Shown: positions 9,808 through 19,032 of the stretch, one piece after another
How the letters are laid out: each line of letters opens with the position of its first letter
Numbering within the stretch: position 1 is the first letter of the stretch
Source of the DNA: Pseudomonas sp. ICMP22404
GTDB taxonomy: Bacteria; Pseudomonadota; Gammaproteobacteria; Pseudomonadales; Pseudomonadaceae
Assembly (NCBI RefSeq): GCF_006227205.1
Contig: NZ_VCNG01000007.1
Span: forward strand, 62,001-126,000
DNA length: 64,000 bases
Reading direction: 5' to 3'
Notes under the pieces: model-generated
Told to the model about the DNA's origin: nothing
The model's database searches: none
What the model saw: the letters and a program-made list of their open reading frames with translations, nothing else
Position numbers and translations under genes: made by a program

Positions 9808-11706
9808 ATGTCGCATCAATCTGATTTGATCAGCGAGGACATCCTCGCCTACCTGGGCCAGCACGAGCGTAAGGAGCTGCTGCGCTTTTTGACCTGCGGT
9901 AACGTCGACGACGGCAAGAGCACCCTGATCGGGCGCCTGCTGCACGACTCCAAGATGATCTACGAGGATCACCTGGAAGCCATTACCCGCGATTCGAAGA
10001 AAGTCGGCACCACCGGTGACGACATCGACCTGGCGTTGCTGGTCGACGGCCTGCAGGCCGAGCGCGAGCAGGGCATCACCATCGATGTCGCGTACCGCTA
10101 TTTCTCCACCGCCAAGCGCAAGTTCATCATCGCCGACACCCCCGGCCATGAGCAGTACACCCGCAACATGGCCACTGGTGCCTCCACCTGTGACCTGGCG
10201 ATCATCCTGGTGGATGCCCGCTACGGCGTGCAGACCCAGACCCGTCGCCACAGTTTCATTGCCTCGTTGCTGGGCATCAAGCACATCGTCGTGGCCATCA
10301 ACAAGATGGACCTCAAGGACTTCGATCAGGGCGTGTTCGAGTCGATCAAGGCCGACTACCTGAAGTTCGCCGAAGGCCTGAAGATGAAGCCGTCGAGCAT
10401 GCACTTCGTGCCTATGTCCGCCCTCAAGGGCGACAACGTGGTGAACAAGTCCGAGCGCTCGCCGTGGTACACCGGCCAGTCGTTGATGGAAATTCTCGAG
10501 ACCGTGGAAGTGGCGGGCGACCGCAACTTCACCGACCTGCGTTTCCCGGTGCAGTACGTCAACCGTCCGAACCTGAACTTCCGCGGTTTCGCCGGCACCC
10601 TGGCCAGCGGCATCGTGCACAAGGGCGACGAAGTGGTGGTGTTGCCATCGGGCAAGAGCAGCCGCGTCAAATCCATCGTCACCTTCGAAGGTGAGCTGGA
10701 GCAGGCAGGCCCGGGCCAGGCCGTGACCCTGACCATGGAAGACGAGATCGACATCTCCCGGGGCGACCTGTTGGTGCATGCCGACAACGTCCCGCCGGTC
10801 ACCGACAGCTTCGAAGCGATGCTGGTGTGGATGGCCGAGGAGCCGATGCTGCCGGGCAAGAAATACGACATCAAGCGTGCGACCAGCTACGTGCCAGGCT
10901 CCATTGCCAGCATCGTCAACCGGGTCGACGTGAACACCCTCGAAGAGGGTCCGGCCAGTGCGTTGCAGCTCAACGAAATTGGCAAGGTGAAGATTGCCCT
11001 GGATGCGCCGATCGCCCTCGACGGTTACGAGAGCAACCGCACCACCGGCGCATTCATCGTCATCGATCGCCTGACCAATGGCACCGTCGGCGCCGGCATG
11101 ATCGTCGCCCAGCCTCTGGCCCACGGTAGCAGCACGCATCACGGCAAGCTCGCCCATGTATCGGTGGAAGAGCGCACCCAGCGCTTCGGCCAGCAGCCGG
11201 CAACGGTGCTGTTCAGCGGTCTTTCGGGCGCCGGCAAGAGCACACTGGCTTACGCCGTGGAGCGCAAGCTGTTCGACATGGGCCGTGCGGTCTTCGTCCT
11301 CGATGGCCAGAACCTGCGCCATGACCTGAACAAGGGCTTGCCGCAAGACCGTGCCGGGCGCACCGAAAATTGGCGCCGTGCGGCTCATGTGGCCCGTCAG
11401 TTCAACGAAGCCGGTCTGCTGACTCTGGCGGCATTCGTTGCACCGAGCGCCGAAGGGCGTGAGCAGGCCAAGGACCTGATCGGCAGGGAGCGTTTGCTGA
11501 CGGTCTACGTCCAGGCCTCGCCTGCGGTGTGTGCCCAGCGTGATCCGCAAGGGCTGTACGCCGCAGCTGGCGACAACATCCCGGGCGAGTCCTTCCCGTA
11601 TGACGTGCCGCTGGACGCCGATCTGGTGATCGATACCCAGTCGCTGACACTGGAAGAGAGCGTCAAGCAGGTGCTGGATCTGCTGCGCAGTCGCGGCGCG
11701 ATCTAA
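9808..11706 (+). CDS. cysNC: Bifunctional sulfate adenylyltransferase subunit 1 / adenylylsulfate kinase
   Basis: A 632-residue fusion. The N-terminal two thirds is the CysN GTPase with Walker A GNVDDGKS (31-38), the DTPGHEQY switch region and NKMD specificity motif, and beta-barrel domains. It drives ATP sulfurylase by GTP hydrolysis. The C-terminal part from about residue 460 is APS kinase with its own P-loop GLSGAGKST near 471-479, making PAPS. The fused form is normal in Pseudomonas. Spacing to cysD is 9 bases, and a strong terminator follows directly. Confidence 0.96.
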   Translation: MSHQSDLISEDILAYLGQHERKELLRFLTCGNVDDGKSTLIGRLLHDSKMIYEDHLEAITRDSKKVGTTGDDIDLALLVDGLQAEREQGITIDVAYRYFSTAKRKFIIADTPGHEQYTRNMATGASTCDLAIILVDARYGVQTQTRRHSFIASLLGIKHIVVAINKMDLKDFDQGVFESIKADYLKFAEGLKMKPSSMHFVPMSALKGDNVVNKSERSPWYTGQSLMEILETVEVAGDRNFTDLRFPVQYVNRPNLNFRGFAGTLASGIVHKGDEVVVLPSGKSSRVKSIVTFEGELEQAGPGQAVTLTMEDEIDISRGDLLVHADNVPPVTDSFEAMLVWMAEEPMLPGKKYDIKRATSYVPGSIASIVNRVDVNTLEEGPASALQLNEIGKVKIALDAPIALDGYESNRTTGAFIVIDRLTNGTVGAGMIVAQPLAHGSSTHHGKLAHVSVEERTQRFGQQPATVLFSGLSGAGKSTLAYAVERKLFDMGRAVFVLDGQNLRHDLNKGLPQDRAGRTENWRRAAHVARQFNEAGLLTLAAFVAPSAEGREQAKDLIGRERLLTVYVQASPAVCAQRDPQGLYAAAGDNIPGESFPYDVPLDADLVIDTQSLTLEESVKQVLDLLRSRGAI

Positions 11707-11722
11707 GCGCAAGCGGCAAACG

Positions 11723-11759
11723 AAAAGCCCGCCGATGAGCGATCATCGGCGGGCTTTTT
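11723..11759 (+). terminator. Intrinsic terminator of cysD-cysNC
   Basis: GCCCGCCGATGA pairs with TCATCGGCGGGC (12 bp) around a GCGA loop, with a T-run after the stem and an A-run before it. It starts 17 bases after the cysNC stop. Confidence 0.92.
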
Positions 11760-11784
11760 CATTGTCTGAATCCAACAGGGTCAA

Positions 11785-11877
11785 CTGTGGGAGCGAGCCT
11801 GCTCGCGATGGCGGTGGGTCAGTCTCCATCTTTGCAAGCTGATGCACTGCTATCGCGAGCAGGCTCGCTCCCACAAG
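11785..11877. repeat. REP inverted pair between cysNC and the acyltransferase
   Basis: A forward copy begins near 11786 and an inverted copy ends near 11876, both with the GTGGGAGCGAGCCTGCTCGC core. The pair separates convergent genes. Confidence 0.85.
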
Positions 11878-11881
11878 GGGA

Positions 11882-12790
11882 TCAGTGGAGCGTAGGGTAC
11901 TCGCGATGCATCTGCTCCAGCAGTGCATCTTTGTCCTGCCACAGCTGGTTGATCCAGCCCTGGAACTCCAGGCGATAGGCGCCGTCCTGGTCGTAGTTCT
12001 TCCCGACGAATTGCGGCGGGATCGTCAATTCCTGGAAGTGCACGACCACTTCATCAACCTTGCCACACAGCAAGTCCCAATACCCCGGACGACCGCCAGG
12101 GTAGTGGATGGTCACGTTGATAATCGATTCCAACTGTTCACCCATGGCATCGAGCACAAACGCGATGCCGCCGGCCTTGGGCTTGAGCAGGTAGCGAAAC
12201 GGTGACTGCTGCTGGGCATGCTTGCCCTCGGTGAAGCGTGTGCCTTCGGCGAAATTGAAAATGCCCACCGGGTTGTTGCGAAACTTCGCGCAGGTCTTGC
12301 GGGTGGTTTCCAGGTCTTTGCCTCTTTTTTCCGGATACTTTTCCAGATAGGCCTTGGAGTAGCGCTTCATGAACGGGAACCCCAGCGCCCACCAGGCCAG
12401 GCCGATCACCGGTACCCAGATCAGCTCCTGCTTGAGAAAGAACTTCAGCGGGCGGACGCGGCGATTGAGCACGTACTGCAACACCATGATGTCGACCCAA
12501 CTCTGGTGGTTGCTGGTGATCAGGTACGAGTGTTGGTAGTCCAGACCTTCCAGGCCGCTGAGGTGCCAGCGGGTGCGGCGCAGCAGGTTCATCCAGGCAT
12601 TGTTGTTGCTGATCCAGGCTTCATGGATGTGGCTCATCAGCCAGTCGGTGAAGCGTTGGGCGGCGGGAAAGGGCAGCAGAAGCTTGAGGATCGCCACGAT
12701 GAACAGCGGCGTACAGCAGGCAATGGTATTGAGCGCCAACAGCAGCGAAGCGATGACGCCTCGCGCCGGGGCAGGCAGGAAGTCCAGCAT
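11882..12790 (-). CDS. PlsC-type acyltransferase (1-acyl-glycerol-3-phosphate acyltransferase family)
   Basis: The 302-residue protein has a hydrophobic N-terminal membrane segment (about 10-45) and the acyltransferase HX4D box in NHQSWVD near residue 93. FNFAEGTRFT near 170 is the EGTR glycerol-phosphate-binding motif. This is the family that acylates lysophosphatidic acid or related lysolipids at the inner membrane; it resembles the YihG-type branch more than canonical PlsC. Its ATG immediately follows the pta stop codon with no gap, pointing to translational coupling. The exact acceptor lipid is unknown. Confidence 0.85.
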   Translation of the reverse strand: MLDFLPAPARGVIASLLLALNTIACCTPLFIVAILKLLLPFPAAQRFTDWLMSHIHEAWISNNNAWMNLLRRTRWHLSGLEGLDYQHSYLITSNHQSWVDIMVLQYVLNRRVRPLKFFLKQELIWVPVIGLAWWALGFPFMKRYSKAYLEKYPEKRGKDLETTRKTCAKFRNNPVGIFNFAEGTRFTEGKHAQQQSPFRYLLKPKAGGIAFVLDAMGEQLESIINVTIHYPGGRPGYWDLLCGKVDEVVVHFQELTIPPQFVGKNYDQDGAYRLEFQGWINQLWQDKDALLEQMHREYPTLH

Positions 12791-14890
12791 TTAAATATCC
12801 ATGGGTCGGTTGGCGGCTTGGATCGCGGTGAGGGCGATGGTGTACACGATGTCATCGACCTGGGCGCCACGGGGCAAGTCGTTCACCGGTTTGCGCAGGC
12901 CCTGGAGCATCGGCCCGAGGCTGACGCAATCGGCACTGCGTTGGACGGCCTTGTGGGTGGTGTTGCCGGTGTTCAGATCCGGGAAGATGAACACCGTCGC
13001 CCGACCGGCCACCTGGCTGTTGGGCGCCAGTTGTCGTGCCACGGTTTCGTTGGCGGCGGCGTCGTATTGCAGCGGGCCGTCGATCAGCAAGCCTTGCTGC
13101 GCTTCGTGGGCCAGCAGGGTGGCTTCGCGGACTTTCTCTACTTCCTCTCCGCTGGCCGATTCACCGCTGGAATAGCTGAGCATCGCCACCCGCGGCGTGA
13201 TACCGAACGCGGCAGCCGAGTCGGCGCTTTGCAGGGCAATCTCCGCCAGCTCCGCCGCGCTGGGGTGCGGGTTCATCACGCAGTCGCCGTAGACCAGCAC
13301 TTCCTCGGGAAACAGCATGAAGAACACCGATGACACCAGGGAGCAGCCCGGCGCCGTCTTGATCAACTGCAGGGCCGGACGGATGGTGTTGGCGGTGGAG
13401 TGGACAACGCCGGACACCAGACCGTCGACTTCGTCCAGCGCCAGCATCATCGTGCCGATCACCACGGTGTCTTCCAGTTGCTGCTCGGCCATCGGGGCAT
13501 TCAGGCTTTTGCTCTTGCGCAACCGCACCATCGGTTCGACGTAACGCTCGCGGATCGAGTCCGGGTCGAGAACCTCCAGTCCTGGCGGCAGTTCGATGCC
13601 CTGGGCCCGGGCCACGGCCTCGACGTCGGCCGGTTTGGCCAGCAGTACGCAGCGGGCGATGCCGCGGGCCTGGCAAATGGCGGCAGCCTGGACCGTCAGC
13701 GGTTCGCTGCCTTCCGGCAGGACAATGCGCTTGTTGGCGGCCTGGGCGCGCTGGATCAATTGATAGCGGAACACCGCCGGTGACAGGCGCATCTCCCGCG
13801 GCGTACCGCAGCGCTGGTGCAGCCACTGGGCGTCCAGGTGGCTGGCGACGAAATCGGTGATGATCTCCGCACGTTCGCGGTCGTCGATCGGGATTTCCTT
13901 GTTCAACCCATTAAGCAGGTTGGCGGTGTCATAGGAGCCCGTGCTCACCGACAGTACCGGCAGGCCCGCCTGCAGGGCGCCACGGCACAGCTCCATGATG
14001 CGTGGGTCGGGAAGGGTATCGCTGGTCAGCAGCAGACCGGCCAGCGGTACGCCGTTGATGGCGGCCAGGCTCACGGCCAGGATGATGTCGTCGCGATCGC
14101 CGGGGGTCACCACCAGCACACCGGGCTTGAGCAGTTCCACAGTGTTGCGCATGGTGCGGGCGCAAATGATGATGTTGCTCATGCGCCGGCTTTCGTAATC
14201 GCCGGCATTGAGCACCTGGGCGCCCATCAAATCGGCCACGTCGCGGGTACGCGGGGCGTTGAGTTCGGGCCGGAAGGGGATGCATCCCAGCAGGCGGAAG
14301 TCGCCGCTGCGCAGCAAGGGCGAGTGCTCCTTGAGCCGGGCGGAAAACGCTTCCATGCTTTCGTCGGTACGGACCTTGTTGAGGATCACGCCGAGGACTT
14401 TCGGATCTTTCGGCCCGCCGAACAATTGCGCCTGCAACTCAACCCGCCCGGAAAGCTCGGTCAGCACTTCGTTTTCCGGCGCCGACACCAGGATCACCTC
14501 GGCGTCCAGGCTCTTGGCCAGGTGCAGGTTGACCCGGGCGGCATAACTGGCGTTGCGGGTCGGGACCATGCCTTCGACCACCAGTACGTCCTTGCCGATG
14601 GCCGCCTGCTGGTAAAGCGTAATGATTTCTTCCAGCAGTTCATCGAGCTGGCCGTCGCCGAGCATGCGCTCGACGTGAGCCAGGCCCAGCGGCTGAGGCG
14701 GCTTGAGGCCGTGGGTGCGGGCCACCAGTTCGGTTGAGCGTTCCGGGCCGGTATCGCCGGGGTGAGGTTGGGCGATGGGTTTGAAAAATCCGACCTTCAG
14801 CCCGGCCCGTTCAAGGGTGCGCACCAGCCCGAGGCTGATGGAGGTCAGGCCCACACCAAAATCGGTGGGCGCGATAAAAAAAGTTTGCAT
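12791..14890 (-). CDS. pta: Phosphate acetyltransferase
   Basis: A 699-residue cytosolic enzyme interconverting acetyl-CoA and acetyl phosphate. It is the long form: an N-terminal P-loop-like dethiobiotin-synthase-type domain (FFIAPTDFGVGLTSISLGL at the start), a DRTGG-type middle domain, and the C-terminal catalytic domain from about residue 375. The latter includes IVLPEGSEPLTVQAAAIC, VVHSTANTIRPALQLIKT and PDLNTGNTTHKAVQRSA. The stop directly abuts the start of the acyltransferase gene. Acetate kinase (ackA), often next to pta, is not present beside it here. Confidence 0.95.
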   Translation of the reverse strand: MQTFFIAPTDFGVGLTSISLGLVRTLERAGLKVGFFKPIAQPHPGDTGPERSTELVARTHGLKPPQPLGLAHVERMLGDGQLDELLEEIITLYQQAAIGKDVLVVEGMVPTRNASYAARVNLHLAKSLDAEVILVSAPENEVLTELSGRVELQAQLFGGPKDPKVLGVILNKVRTDESMEAFSARLKEHSPLLRSGDFRLLGCIPFRPELNAPRTRDVADLMGAQVLNAGDYESRRMSNIIICARTMRNTVELLKPGVLVVTPGDRDDIILAVSLAAINGVPLAGLLLTSDTLPDPRIMELCRGALQAGLPVLSVSTGSYDTANLLNGLNKEIPIDDRERAEIITDFVASHLDAQWLHQRCGTPREMRLSPAVFRYQLIQRAQAANKRIVLPEGSEPLTVQAAAICQARGIARCVLLAKPADVEAVARAQGIELPPGLEVLDPDSIRERYVEPMVRLRKSKSLNAPMAEQQLEDTVVIGTMMLALDEVDGLVSGVVHSTANTIRPALQLIKTAPGCSLVSSVFFMLFPEEVLVYGDCVMNPHPSAAELAEIALQSADSAAAFGITPRVAMLSYSSGESASGEEVEKVREATLLAHEAQQGLLIDGPLQYDAAANETVARQLAPNSQVAGRATVFIFPDLNTGNTTHKAVQRSADCVSLGPMLQGLRKPVNDLPRGAQVDDIVYTIALTAIQAANRPMDI

Positions 14891-14950
14891 GCGGATTCTC
14901 TAAGGGAGCATGGCAAAGGCGAGGCCTATGTATAGCCGTCTACCATCCAT

Positions 14951-15259
14951 TCAGTCACCAAGATTATCGCTAACCGGTGCCTGAGCACACCAGCCGCAAT
15001 CAAAGGGCTGGCCTATTTTTTCAATACGTTGCGTGGGATCCAGCACCCACGCCCGGGATTGCCAAGGGGGCTGGTGGCGCAGGTGCTGGGTATGCCCGCA
15101 GGACAGCTCGGCCACCCAGTGACCCTCCTCGTCCTGATGGAAGCCGGTGACCGTCGGTCTGTGTGAGCAAGCCCGTTTGTCAGGGTTCCGTTCGCTTTCG
15201 GGCAAATCCTTGTTTAGACTTGTCCGTTCTTCATTCTTATGCAAAAGGTCTCGCCCCAT
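14951..15259 (-). CDS. DUF3565-domain protein
   Basis: A small cytosolic protein with the conserved core TVTGFHQDEEGHWVAELSCG, then HTQHLRHQPPWQSR, and a closing GQPFDCGWC. The paired cysteines and histidines suggest metal binding. I recognise the DUF3565 family; its function is unknown. The start is uncertain. ATG 15259 overlaps the divergent slyD start codon, and a further in-frame ATG at 15289 would overlap slyD by 32 bases. A later non-ATG start is also possible because the conserved core begins only near base 15145. Confidence 0.7.
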   Translation of the reverse strand: MGRDLLHKNEERTSLNKDLPESERNPDKRACSHRPTVTGFHQDEEGHWVAELSCGHTQHLRHQPPWQSRAWVLDPTQRIEKIGQPFDCGWCAQAPVSDNLGD

Positions 15260-15743
15260 GCTGATCGCCGCCAATAAGGCTGTCTCCATCGACTATACCC
15301 TGACCAACGACGCTGGTGAGGTCATCGACAGCTCTGCCGGCGGCGCTCCGCTGGTCTACCTGCATGGCGCAGGCAACATCATCCAGGGCCTGGAAAAAGC
15401 CCTGGAAGGTAAAACCACCGGTGACGAGCTGAACGTGACCGTCGAACCGGAAGACGCCTATGGCGAGTACTCTGCCGAACTGGTCAGCACCCTGAGCCGC
15501 AGCATGTTCGAAGGCGTGGATGAGCTGGAAGTGGGCATGCAGTTCCACGCGTCGGCGCCGGATGGCCAGATGCAGATCGTCACCATCCGCGACCTGGACG
15601 GCGATGACGTCACTGTGGACGGCAACCATCCTCTGGCCGGCCAACGCCTGAACTTCAAGGTCAAGGTTGTCGACATCCGTGATGCCAGCCAGGAAGAAGT
15701 TGCCCATGGTCACGTCCATGGCGAAGGTGGTCATCACCACTGA
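15258..15743 (+). CDS. slyD: FKBP-type peptidyl-prolyl cis-trans isomerase, SlyD type
   Basis: A 161-residue proline isomerase and chaperone. The FKBP core (VSIDYTLTNDAGEVIDSS near residue 9; IIQGLEKALEGKTTGD near 41) is interrupted by the insert-in-flap domain, and the protein ends with a His-rich tail HGHVHGEGGHHH. In other bacteria this tail binds nickel and helps hydrogenase or urease assembly; here it is short. ATG 15258 gives the normal N-terminus MLIAANKAVS. A terminator hairpin follows. Confidence 0.93.
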   Translation: MLIAANKAVSIDYTLTNDAGEVIDSSAGGAPLVYLHGAGNIIQGLEKALEGKTTGDELNVTVEPEDAYGEYSAELVSTLSRSMFEGVDELEVGMQFHASAPDGQMQIVTIRDLDGDDVTVDGNHPLAGQRLNFKVKVVDIRDASQEEVAHGHVHGEGGHHH

Positions 15744-15770
15744 TTTCTGCGCTACGCTGAAGTGAACCGG

Positions 15771-15795
15771 AAAGGCGCCATGGGCGCCTTTTTTA
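15771..15795 (+). terminator. Intrinsic terminator of slyD
   Basis: AAAGGCGCC, the loop ATG and GGCGCCTTTTTT form a perfect GC-rich stem followed by a T-run, 27 bases after the slyD stop. Confidence 0.85.
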
Positions 15796-15846
15796 ATCGG
15801 TTACCTGCCATGGTTGTTTCGAAGATCTGCAAACTTGGAGTTCGTC

Positions 15847-16329
15847 ATGAGTGCTTTTCACGACCTTAAACTGAAAGCCTTGGATGGTCAGGAGCTTCCT
15901 CTGGCGCCTTTCAAGGGGCAAGTCGTGCTGGTGGTCAACGTTGCCTCCAAATGTGGCCTGACGCCTCAGTACGCTGCGCTGGAAAATCTCTATCAGCAGT
16001 ACAAATCCAGGGGCTTCAGCATCCTGGGCCTGCCTTGCAATCAGTTCGCCGGGCAAGAGCCCGGTACCGAGCAGGAAATCCAGGCGTTCTGCAGCAACAA
16101 TTATGGCGTGACGTTTCCGCTGTCCAGCAAGCTGGAGGTGAACGGTCATGACCGGCATCAACTCTACCGCCTGCTGGCGGGCGAGGGCGCCGAGTTCCCC
16201 GGGGACATTACCTGGAACTTCGAGAAGTTTCTGCTCGGCAAGGACGGCCGCGTGTTGGCCCGCTTTTCGCCGCGCACGGCACCGGATGACCCTGCGGTGA
16301 TCCAGGCGATTGAAAAAGCGCTGGGCTGA
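15847..16329 (+). CDS. Glutathione peroxidase (cysteine form, BtuE/Gpx-like)
   Basis: A 160-residue thioredoxin-fold peroxidase reducing hydrogen or lipid peroxides. The peroxidatic residue is Cys36 in NVASKCGLT (cysteine, not selenocysteine). The conserved LPCNQFAGQEPG (Gln) and ITWNFEKFL (Trp, Asn) segments complete the catalytic tetrad. Bacterial enzymes of this type often use thioredoxin as reductant. ATG 15847, preceded by TTGGAG, gives the family start MSAFHDLKLK. An upstream in-frame ATG at 15814 adds 11 unconserved residues. Confidence 0.93.
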   Translation: MSAFHDLKLKALDGQELPLAPFKGQVVLVVNVASKCGLTPQYAALENLYQQYKSRGFSILGLPCNQFAGQEPGTEQEIQAFCSNNYGVTFPLSSKLEVNGHDRHQLYRLLAGEGAEFPGDITWNFEKFLLGKDGRVLARFSPRTAPDDPAVIQAIEKALG

Positions 16330-16364
16330 ACCTTCACCGTTGTGGCGAGGGAGCTTGCTTGCGT

Positions 16365-16453
16365 ACTGTGGGAGCAAGGCTTGCCCGCGATGAAGGTGAT
16401 GGGACCTTTCAGAAATCGGGTGCCTGGTTCGCGAGCAAGCGTTGCTCCCACAT
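16365..16453. repeat. REP inverted pair after the glutathione peroxidase gene
   Basis: TGTGGGAGCAAGGCTTGCCC begins at about 16367 and a diverged inverted copy (TCGCGAGCAAGCGTTGCTCC) ends near 16452. A partial copy of the other repeat (TGTGGCGAGGGAG) sits just before, at about 16341. Confidence 0.8.
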
Positions 16454-16575
16454 TCAGCTGCCTTTGCGCACCCTTTTTAACCTTTATCACTCCAATCAAT
16501 AGTGCTACCCAGCACTCCCCACGCTGCATATTATCGTCGTCATATCGACTGCGACCTTGTCCCGTGGAGTGTCCC

Positions 16576-17679
16576 ATGCCTGTAAAAGCCCTGTTCAAAC
16601 CTTTCCAACTCGGTGCGTTCGAGCTGCCGACCCGGGTCGTGATGGCGCCGATGACCCGTTCCTTTTCACCGGGCGGCGTGCCGAATGCCAAGGTCATCGA
16701 ATATTACCGTCGCCGCGCAGCGGCCGGGGTTGGCCTGATCATCACCGAAGGCACGACGGTCGGGCACAAGGCTTCCAACGGGTATCCGAACGTGCCGCAC
16801 TTCTATGGCGATGCAGCGCTCGCCGGTTGGAAGCAAGTGGTCGATGCAGTGCATGCCGAAGGCGGCAAGATCGTCCCACAGTTGTGGCATGTGGGCAGTG
16901 TGCGCCGCACCGGGACCGAACCGGATGCCAGCGTGCCGGGTTATGGCCCGACTGAGAAGCTCAAGGACGGCCAGGTGGTGGTCCACGGTATGACCCAGGC
17001 AGACATCGACGATGTCATCGCCGCCTTCGCCCAGGCAGCGAAAGACGCCCAGAGTATCGGCATGGATGGCGTGGAGATCCATGGCGCCCATGGTTACCTG
17101 GTGGACCAGTTTTTCTGGGAAGGCAGCAACCAACGCACTGATGGCTACGGCGGCAGCCTGGCCAACCGTTCGCGTTTCGCCATCGAATTGATCCGTGCCG
17201 TGCGAGCCGCCGTTGGCGAAGGATTCCCGATCATCTTCCGCTTCTCTCAATGGAAACAGCAGGACTACACGGCACGTCTGGTGCAGACCCCCGAAGCCCT
17301 GGGCGAATTCCTCAAGCCGCTGTCCGAGGCTGGCGTGGATATTTTCCACTGCTCGACACGTCGCTTCTGGGAGCCGGAGTTCGACGGTTCCGAATTGAAC
17401 CTGGCCGGCTGGACCCGCAAGCTGACCGGCAAGCCGACCATCACCGTCGGCAGCGTTGGCCTGGATGGCGAGTTCCTGCAGTTCATGGTCAATACCGACA
17501 AGGTCGCGCAACCGGCCAGCCTGGAGAAACTGCTGGAGCGCCTGAACAATGACGAATTCGACCTGGTGGCGGTAGGCCGTGCGCTGCTGGTGGATCCGGA
17601 CTGGGCCCAGAAAGTGCGTGAAGGTCGCGAGCAGGAAATCCTGCCGTTCAGCCGTGAAGCACTGATGACGCTGGTCTGA
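16576..17679 (+). CDS. NADH:flavin oxidoreductase, old yellow enzyme family
   Basis: This 367-residue FMN-dependent TIM-barrel oxidoreductase reduces activated C=C bonds or nitro compounds. It begins KALFKPFQLGAFELPTRVVM and shows APMTRSFSPGGVPN near residue 27. ITEGTTVGHKA and PQLWHVGSVRR follow, and IHGAHGYLVDQFFW near 170 holds the usual substrate-binding residues. Length fits the NemA/OYE group. ATG 16576 follows GTGGAGTGTCCC; the open frame extends far upstream through repeat sequence and is not coding there. The natural substrate is unknown. Confidence 0.9.
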   Translation: MPVKALFKPFQLGAFELPTRVVMAPMTRSFSPGGVPNAKVIEYYRRRAAAGVGLIITEGTTVGHKASNGYPNVPHFYGDAALAGWKQVVDAVHAEGGKIVPQLWHVGSVRRTGTEPDASVPGYGPTEKLKDGQVVVHGMTQADIDDVIAAFAQAAKDAQSIGMDGVEIHGAHGYLVDQFFWEGSNQRTDGYGGSLANRSRFAIELIRAVRAAVGEGFPIIFRFSQWKQQDYTARLVQTPEALGEFLKPLSEAGVDIFHCSTRRFWEPEFDGSELNLAGWTRKLTGKPTITVGSVGLDGEFLQFMVNTDKVAQPASLEKLLERLNNDEFDLVAVGRALLVDPDWAQKVREGREQEILPFSREALMTLV

Positions 17680-17697
17680 ATCGCCTGCGCCGACGCC

Positions 17698-17792
17698 ATC
17701 GCGGACAAGCCTTGCTCCCACATTGGATCTTCAGCGGACGGGTCACTTGTGAGCTGCTGATGACCCTGTGGGAGCAAGGCTTGCCCGCGACG
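17698..17792. repeat. REP inverted pair between the OYE and glycosyltransferase genes
   Basis: An inverted copy (GACAAGCCTTGCTCCCAC) at about 17704-17721 faces a forward TGTGGGAGCAAGGCTTGCCC copy beginning near 17767. The glycosyltransferase stop codon follows within a few bases. Confidence 0.8.
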
Positions 17793-17795
17793 CTT

Positions 17796-18968
17796 TCAGC
17801 GATGCGGCACTGCCTGCGGCAGTGTCGATATGGCCTGGCAAGCCCCCCGTAATTGCGCCTCGAACTGCTCGATCACTGACGCCCAACCCTGGCGACTGGC
17901 ATGCTGACGGGCATTGAGCCTCACGCAACGTAACGTTTCGGACTCCTCCAGCAGCCAACGGGCCGCATCGCAGAACGCTTCCTCATCCCCTGGCATTGCC
18001 AGCACGCCGTTGTAGCCATGACGGATGTGCTGTGCCGCGGCGGCCTGGTCATAGGCCACTACGCCCAGCCCGGAGGCCAGGGCTTCCAGCACGACGTTGC
18101 CGAAGGTTTCGGTCAGGCTCGGAAAGACGAACACATCCCCGCTGGCATAGTGGCTGGCCAGTGTCTCGCCCCGCTGGGTGCCGCAGAAAATCGCCTCGGG
18201 CAATTCCTGCTCCAAGGCGGACCGTTGCGGGCCGTCGCCGATCACCACCAGCTTGATCCGCCGCTCGGGGAACGCACTGCACAGCCTGTTGAAACAATGC
18301 TTGAGCAAGCCGAGGTTCTTCTCCGGCGCCAGGCGCCCAACGTGGACCACGGCAATGTCGTCATCGCCCAGGCCCCAGCTTTCCCGCAGGCTGACCGAGC
18401 GCTTGACCGGATGGAACAACTGGCTGTCCACGCCGCGGGACAACAGCGTAACGCGCTCGAAATGCCGCCGCTCCAGTTCCAGTTGCTGGCTGAGACTGGG
18501 CACCAGGGTCAGGTTGGAGCGGTTGTGGAACCAGCGCAGGTAATGGGTGAGTACGCGACTCAGCAACCCGAGGCCGTACTGCCGGGTGTATTGCTGGAAA
18601 TTGGTGTGGAAGCCACTGACCACCGAGATTCCCAGGCGTCGCGCCGCCCGCAGTGCCGATAAACCCAGCGGCCCTTCGGTGGCGATGTACAGCACATCGG
18701 GCCGCTGACGCTTCCAGCGCCGCAACAGCTTGTGCATGGACACCTGGCCCCACTGCAACCCCGGATACCCTGGCAACGGCCAGCCCCTGCACAACAGCAA
18801 CTCGTCACTGGCCTGGCGTAGATCGGTAGCCTGCCGCGGACGCACCAGCTCCACCCGGTGCCCTCGGGCACGCAGGCCCTCGTGCAAGCGGCCCAAGGTA
18901 TTGGCCACGCCATTGATTTCCGGCGGGAAGGTTTCAGTGATGAGGGTGATATGCAGGTGTGTGCTCAT
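17796..18968 (-). CDS. Glycosyltransferase family 4, GDP-mannose-dependent mannosyltransferase-like
   Basis: A 390-residue GT-B fold enzyme. The N-terminus HITLITETFPPEINGVANTL is typical of alpha-mannosyltransferases of the PimB/MgtA type. The C-terminal half carries the donor site: VVHVGRLAPEKNLGLL near 225 and FPSLTETFGNVVLEALASG near 300, with the paired glutamates. I chose ATG 18968 because it removes an unconserved 32-residue extension. Its start lies 64 bases upstream of the cysZ stop on the same strand. The acceptor is unknown; membrane glycolipid synthesis is a reasonable guess. Confidence 0.85.
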   Translation of the reverse strand: MSTHLHITLITETFPPEINGVANTLGRLHEGLRARGHRVELVRPRQATDLRQASDELLLCRGWPLPGYPGLQWGQVSMHKLLRRWKRQRPDVLYIATEGPLGLSALRAARRLGISVVSGFHTNFQQYTRQYGLGLLSRVLTHYLRWFHNRSNLTLVPSLSQQLELERRHFERVTLLSRGVDSQLFHPVKRSVSLRESWGLGDDDIAVVHVGRLAPEKNLGLLKHCFNRLCSAFPERRIKLVVIGDGPQRSALEQELPEAIFCGTQRGETLASHYASGDVFVFPSLTETFGNVVLEALASGLGVVAYDQAAAAQHIRHGYNGVLAMPGDEEAFCDAARWLLEESETLRCVRLNARQHASRQGWASVIEQFEAQLRGACQAISTLPQAVPHR

Positions 18969-19032
18969 GACCCCAGTGTCGACCGGGGCCATTTCGCCAG
19001 TGTGACGCCTTGATGATGGATTTGTGACCGGT

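Noticed and set aside
8785..11712. 975-residue open frame on the minus strand across cysD-cysNC
   Set aside because: It is antisense to two well-recognised genes in high-GC DNA, has no ribosome-binding site or family resemblance, and arises from codon bias.
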